Shown here: positions 60,926-64,000 of the stretch, in pieces
How positions within the stretch are numbered: position 1 is the first letter of the stretch
How the letters are laid out: every line of letters starts with the position of its first letter
Assembly: GCF_040939305.1 (NCBI RefSeq)
Contig: NZ_CP162511.1
Location: 496,001 to 560,000, forward strand
Length of the DNA stretch: 64,000 bases
Direction of reading: 5' to 3'
Source of the DNA: Herbiconiux sp. A18JL235
GTDB taxonomy: Bacteria; Actinomycetota; Actinomycetes; Actinomycetales; Microbacteriaceae
Made by a program: the position numbers and the translations under genes
Notes under the pieces: model-generated
Told to the model about the DNA's origin: nothing
Databases searched by the model: none
What the model saw: the letters and a program-made list of their open reading frames with translations, nothing else

Positions 60926-61645
60926 ATGAAGAGCGATCTTGGCCCTGGTCTCAGAACTGTCCGCGAAGCGAAGGGGCTCAGTCTGCGCGCGGTCGCGGCA
61001 GCCGTGGGCATCTCGCCGAGCCTGCTGTCGCAGGTGGAGACGGGAAAGACGCATCCCTCGGTGAGCACGCTGTACGCGATCGTGACCTACCTCGGCATGT
61101 CGATCGACGAGGCACTCGGCACGAGTGCGGCACCCGTGCCCCCGGTCGACGGCGGCGACCCTCGCGGTCGTGCGCTCCCCCTCCCGGGTCCGCGCGTCTC
61201 ACCCATCCAGCGGGTGGAGGACAACCCGACCATCGAGATGGAGAACGGGGTGACCTGGCAGCGCCTCGCCGTGGGCGGCTACAGCATCGTCGACCCGCTC
61301 ATCACCACCTACGCGCCCGGCGGCTCCAGCTCCATCGAGGGCCGGCTGATGCGGCACTCGGGCATCGAGTACGGGTTCATCCTCTACGGCGAGCTCACGC
61401 TGAAGCTCGACTTCGACACCTACATCCTGAGGCCGGGTGACTCCATGGCGTTCGACTCGCTGCGGCCCCACCTCTACATCAACCACACCGACCAGGAGAC
61501 GCAGGGCATGTGGTTCGTGCTCGGCCGCCACGAGGGCGACGACGGCAGTGAACTGCTCGCCGAGCACGGCATCTCCCGTGCCGGAACCCGGCCGCTGCAA
61601 TCGGCGGTCGACGTGCTGAGCGAACTCCACAAGGGAGACCAATGA
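60926..61645 (+). CDS. XRE-family regulator with C-terminal cupin domain
   Basis: A 239-residue regulator. The N-terminal helix-turn-helix has VREAKGLSLRAVAAAVGISP and SLLSQVETGKTHPSVSTLYA, the classic XRE pattern. A cupin beta-barrel follows (about 120-220) with EYGFILYGELTLKLDFDTY and LRPGDSMAFD for effector or metal binding. Such proteins commonly regulate amino-acid or polyol catabolism with the metabolite bound in the cupin. It ends in an ATGA overlap with the ketopantoate-reductase-like gene and follows the importer, so it probably controls this operon through the TAAACAC-containing promoters. Confidence 0.9.
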   Translation: MKSDLGPGLRTVREAKGLSLRAVAAAVGISPSLLSQVETGKTHPSVSTLYAIVTYLGMSIDEALGTSAAPVPPVDGGDPRGRALPLPGPRVSPIQRVEDNPTIEMENGVTWQRLAVGGYSIVDPLITTYAPGGSSSIEGRLMRHSGIEYGFILYGELTLKLDFDTYILRPGDSMAFDSLRPHLYINHTDQETQGMWFVLGRHEGDDGSELLAEHGISRAGTRPLQSAVDVLSELHKGDQ

Positions 61646-62673
61646 CGAACGCACCCAAGATCGCCGTGCTCGGCGCCGGAGCGAACGGCGCCTCCATCGG
61701 CGTCGACCTCACCCGCGCCGGGCTCGACGTGACCCTTATCGAGCAGTGGCCCGCCCATGTGGAGGCGATGCGCGCATCCGGCGCCACCATCGTGATGCCC
61801 GAGGAGACCCTGCACCAGGAGGTGCGGGTGCTGCATCTCTGCCAGGTCGCCGAGGTGCGCGAACGGTTCGACATCGTGCTCATGCTCATGAAGGCATATG
61901 ACACACGCTGGGCCGCTGAGCTCATCAGCTCGGTGCTCGCCCCCGAAGGACTGCTCGTCGGCGTGCAGAACGGGATGACCGTCGACACCATCGCCGACGT
62001 CGTCGGCCCGGAGCGCACGATCGGATGCGTCATCGAGATCACGTCGATGATGTTCGAACCCGGTGTGGTGCAACGCCACTCCGCCCACGACCGCAGCTGG
62101 TTCGCCGTCGGCAGCATCGACCCTGCGACTGCCGATCGGGTCGGTGAGGTGACGGCGCTGCTCGAGCACGTGGGGTCGGTCGAGGTGGTCGACGACATCC
62201 GGGCGGCCAAGTGGATGAAGCTCGTGAGCAACGCCACGACGCTCGTGACCACCGGAATCCTCGGGCTCCCGATGGTGGAGGCGGCGGCCATCCCGGAGAT
62301 GCGCGCACTCATGCTGCGTTCGGGCGAGGAGGCGCTCGCCGCCACGACAGCGCTCGGGAACCCCGTGCTCCCGATCTTCGGCCTCACCCCGGAGGCGGTC
62401 GAAGACCCCGCCACCGTGGTCGAGACGCTGCTCGACACCCTGCTCGGCGGCTTCGTCATGCCCGACTCCAAGACGACGGTCCTGCAGGACTGGATGAAGG
62501 GCAGGCGCAGCGAGGTCGACGAGCTGAACGGCCTGGTCGCCCGCACCCTGCGCGAGCACGGGCAGGCGGCACCGGTGAACGAGGCGGTCGTCGAGCTCGC
62601 CCACCGCATCGAGCGGGGCGAGCTCGAGCCCGGGCCGCACAACCTCGAGCTGCTGCTCGAGCTCGCGGGCTGA
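61642..62673 (+). CDS. Ketopantoate reductase (PanE/ApbA)-like dehydrogenase A
   Basis: A 343-residue NADPH-type oxidoreductase. The Rossmann loop is IAVLGAGANGASIGVDL. GVQNGM carries the conserved Asn, and AAKWMKLVSNATTL has the catalytic lysine. The C-terminal helical domain has KTTVLQDWMKGRRSEVDELN with the substrate-side residues. It is likely to reduce or oxidise a 2-oxo acid or 2-hydroxy acid, not necessarily ketopantoate, as a second copy is adjacent. The start overlaps the XRE-cupin stop (ATGA). Confidence 0.85.
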   Translation: MTNAPKIAVLGAGANGASIGVDLTRAGLDVTLIEQWPAHVEAMRASGATIVMPEETLHQEVRVLHLCQVAEVRERFDIVLMLMKAYDTRWAAELISSVLAPEGLLVGVQNGMTVDTIADVVGPERTIGCVIEITSMMFEPGVVQRHSAHDRSWFAVGSIDPATADRVGEVTALLEHVGSVEVVDDIRAAKWMKLVSNATTLVTTGILGLPMVEAAAIPEMRALMLRSGEEALAATTALGNPVLPIFGLTPEAVEDPATVVETLLDTLLGGFVMPDSKTTVLQDWMKGRRSEVDELNGLVARTLREHGQAAPVNEAVVELAHRIERGELEPGPHNLELLLELAG

Positions 62674-62685
62674 GGGCCACCCCGC

Positions 62686-63729
62686 TCAGACGCGGGTCGC
62701 CGCCAGAGCGTCGACGAGCAGGGTCGAGTTCGCCGGGTCGGGCGTGAGCTCACCGCGCTCGATGCGCTCCGCGATGGCAAGGATCGCCTCGTTCACCGGC
62801 ACCGCGACGCCGAGTTCGCGGGCCCGGGCCACGATGTAGCCGTTGAAGGCGTCGAGCTCGGCGCGGCGACCCTTGTCCCAGTCCTGCAGCACGGCCACCC
62901 GGGTGTCGGGAAGGGAATACGACTCGAGCACCGACTCGAGCAGGTCGATGCCGTAGCGGTCGTCGCCCGGCACATCGGCCTCGGTCTTGCCGAAGATCGG
63001 CACCATGGCGATGCCGAGGGCCGTCGCCACCCGGTAGGCCTCGCGCGACGCCTCGTCCATCACCGGGCGAACCCCCTCGATGCCCGCCGCGGTCAGCAGC
63101 GGCACGTTGAGGATGGCGGAGGGCAGCATCTCGGGGATGTTGGCGATGAGCTTCATCCACTTCGACGCCCTGATGTCGGGCGAGACCGAGATGCTCCCGG
63201 CGTGCCCGAGCGCCTCCACGACGTGCTCGAGAGCCGGGGTGCGAGCGCCGCTCAGGGTACCCACCGTGAGCCAGGTGCCCGCGGGAGCCACCTGGCGCAC
63301 CACGACACCCGGGGTGAACATGTTCGCGGCGATGCCCAGCACGGCGCCCACCGTGCGCTCGGCCCCCACGACATCGGAGACGGCGTCGATGGTCATGCCG
63401 TTCTGCAGCCCCACCACCACCGAGTCCTCCCGCAGCAGTGGCTTGATGAGCTCGGTCACCCAGCGGGTGTCGTAGCTCTTCACGGAGACGAAGACGATGT
63501 CGAAGGGCTCGCGCAGCTCGGCGACCTGGCAGAAGTGGTAGGCCGACACCGGGGTGATCTCGGTGGAGCCGTCGGGCAGATGCACGGTGAGGCCGTGCTC
63601 GCGCATCGCCTCCACATGGGCCGGCCACTGCTCGATGAAGGTCACGTCGAGGCCGGCGCGGACCATGTCGGCTCCCATCGAGGCGCCGTTGGCTCCCGTT
63701 CCGACAACTGCGATCCTGCGTGCGCTCAT
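62686..63729 (-). CDS. Ketopantoate reductase-like dehydrogenase B (paralogue, convergent)
   Basis: A 347-residue paralogue of dehydrogenase A. VVGTGANGASMGADM, FIEQWPAHVEAMREHG, GLQNGM and ASKWMKLIANIPEM align with gene A almost position for position, though the two sequences are diverged. The two genes point at each other with a 12-base gap, so an inverted duplication is likely. The ATG at 63729 is chosen from the family N-terminus; a longer frame reaches 63789. Its promoter contains GTGTTCAA repeats and TAAACAC (63751-63791). It may act on a stereoisomer or related acid. Confidence 0.85.
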   Translation of the reverse strand: MSARRIAVVGTGANGASMGADMVRAGLDVTFIEQWPAHVEAMREHGLTVHLPDGSTEITPVSAYHFCQVAELREPFDIVFVSVKSYDTRWVTELIKPLLREDSVVVGLQNGMTIDAVSDVVGAERTVGAVLGIAANMFTPGVVVRQVAPAGTWLTVGTLSGARTPALEHVVEALGHAGSISVSPDIRASKWMKLIANIPEMLPSAILNVPLLTAAGIEGVRPVMDEASREAYRVATALGIAMVPIFGKTEADVPGDDRYGIDLLESVLESYSLPDTRVAVLQDWDKGRRAELDAFNGYIVARARELGVAVPVNEAILAIAERIERGELTPDPANSTLLVDALAATRV

Positions 63730-63750
63730 AGCCACCACAACTCCCTCGGT

Positions 63751-63791
63751 GTGTTCAAACAGACTAAACACTATCGTATGGGTGTTCAATC
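63751..63791 (-). promoter_or_regulatory. Repeated GTGTTCAA and TAAACAC motifs in the dehydrogenase B promoter region
   Basis: GTGTTCAAAC at 63751-63760 and GTGTTCAATC at 63782-63791 are direct repeats 31 bases apart, about three helical turns. TAAACAC (63765-63771) lies between them. The same heptamer is found at 52575-52581 and 56070-56076. Confidence 0.4.
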
Positions 63792-63852
63792 AGGCTGTCG
63801 ATAGCCAGCGGGTGCCGGTCCGTGATTTGCTAGACCCGAACGGAGGACGACG

Positions 63853-64000
63853 ATGACCCCGACCGACACCTTCTCGAGCGACCGCCTGGGCGACCGGCTT
63901 GAGATCCAGCACCGGGTGCACCAGTTCTGCCGGGCCATCGACCGGCTCGACCTCGAGATGCTGCGCGAGGTCTACCACGACGACGCGCACGACGACCACG
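63853..64000 (+). CDS. SnoaL-like (NTF2-fold) protein, 3' truncated by window end
   Basis: The frame starts at the ATG (63853), with GGAGGA eight bases upstream. It runs off the window after about 49 codons. The residues LEIQHRVHQFCRAIDRLDLE and EVYHDDAHDDH match the first helices and the DDxH-like start of SnoaL_4-type domains, which include cyclases, dehydratases and ring-hydroxylating small subunits. The function cannot be assigned from the fragment. It is divergent from dehydrogenase B. Confidence 0.6.
   Translation, partial: MTPTDTFSSDRLGDRLEIQHRVHQFCRAIDRLDLEMLREVYHDDAHDDH

Overview
The window is a contiguous piece of a high-GC actinobacterial chromosome. GTG starts, GTGA/ATGA coupled starts, cell-wall-binding type 2 (CWB2) repeats, a MarP-type protease and purS/purQ all fit Actinobacteria. 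A Microbacteriaceae-like species is my best guess, but that is inference from gene content and style only. About 50 protein genes are packed tightly. I saw no tRNA, rRNA, CRISPR array, insertion sequence or prophage, and no gene-free stretch reaches 300 bases.

Layout. (1) 1-4207: the end of a D-apionate/apiose catabolic operon: the C-terminus of a putative ApnO, ApnL lactonase, a RuBisCO-like protein and an OiaC-like decarboxylase. It closes on a long inverted repeat shared with a convergent sugar-nucleotide-type epimerase. (2) 5346-10393: housekeeping and stress genes: PHP/HhH protein, tiny membrane protein, PrmC-like methyltransferase, CWB2 surface protein, glutathione peroxidase, MarP-like protease. 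(3) 10578-18168: a catabolic block with a lipoprotein binding protein and MFS transporter on +, facing an operon on - that encodes an asparaginase-fold amidohydrolase, a RutA-like monooxygenase, a DszA/NtaA-like monooxygenase and a GntR regulator. No known pathway matches this set, and it is the strongest candidate here for an undescribed degradation system. (4) 18392-23845: VOC protein, small proteins, macrodomain protein, purS-purQ and a large ATPase-LuxR regulator. (5) 24128-30544: a secreted ExeM/NucH-type nuclease and a 5'-nucleotidase, both ending in three CWB2 repeats, probably a surface nucleic-acid scavenging pair.

(6) 30556-32591: furA-katA behind a perfect 43-bp palindrome. (7) 32611-38979: PadR, dioxygenase-like VOC, TetR with a divergent 14-TM efflux pump, and a lone SdhA-like flavoprotein divergent from LysR. 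(8) 38964-43728: two orphan proteins and an E1 (alpha-beta fusion)/E2 2-oxoacid dehydrogenase operon. (9) 43850-52577: a pentulose-type uptake and phosphorylation module with two SorC regulators, ribulose-phosphate epimerase, SIS isomerase, xylulokinase-like FGGY kinase and an RbsABC-type importer. (10) 52677-63729: M24-fold hydrolase, beta-hydroxyacid-type dehydrogenase, zinc alcohol dehydrogenase, a second RbsABC-type importer with two permeases, an XRE-cupin regulator and two ketopantoate-reductase-like paralogues, then a SnoaL-like gene cut by the window end.

Taken together this is a carbohydrate and xenobiotic catabolism island. Regulators sit next to the operons they probably control, and palindromes or short shared motifs in several promoters suggest local regulons. 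Conserved GC-rich stem-loops follow both sugar-binding-protein genes and probably set the excess of binding protein over transporter.
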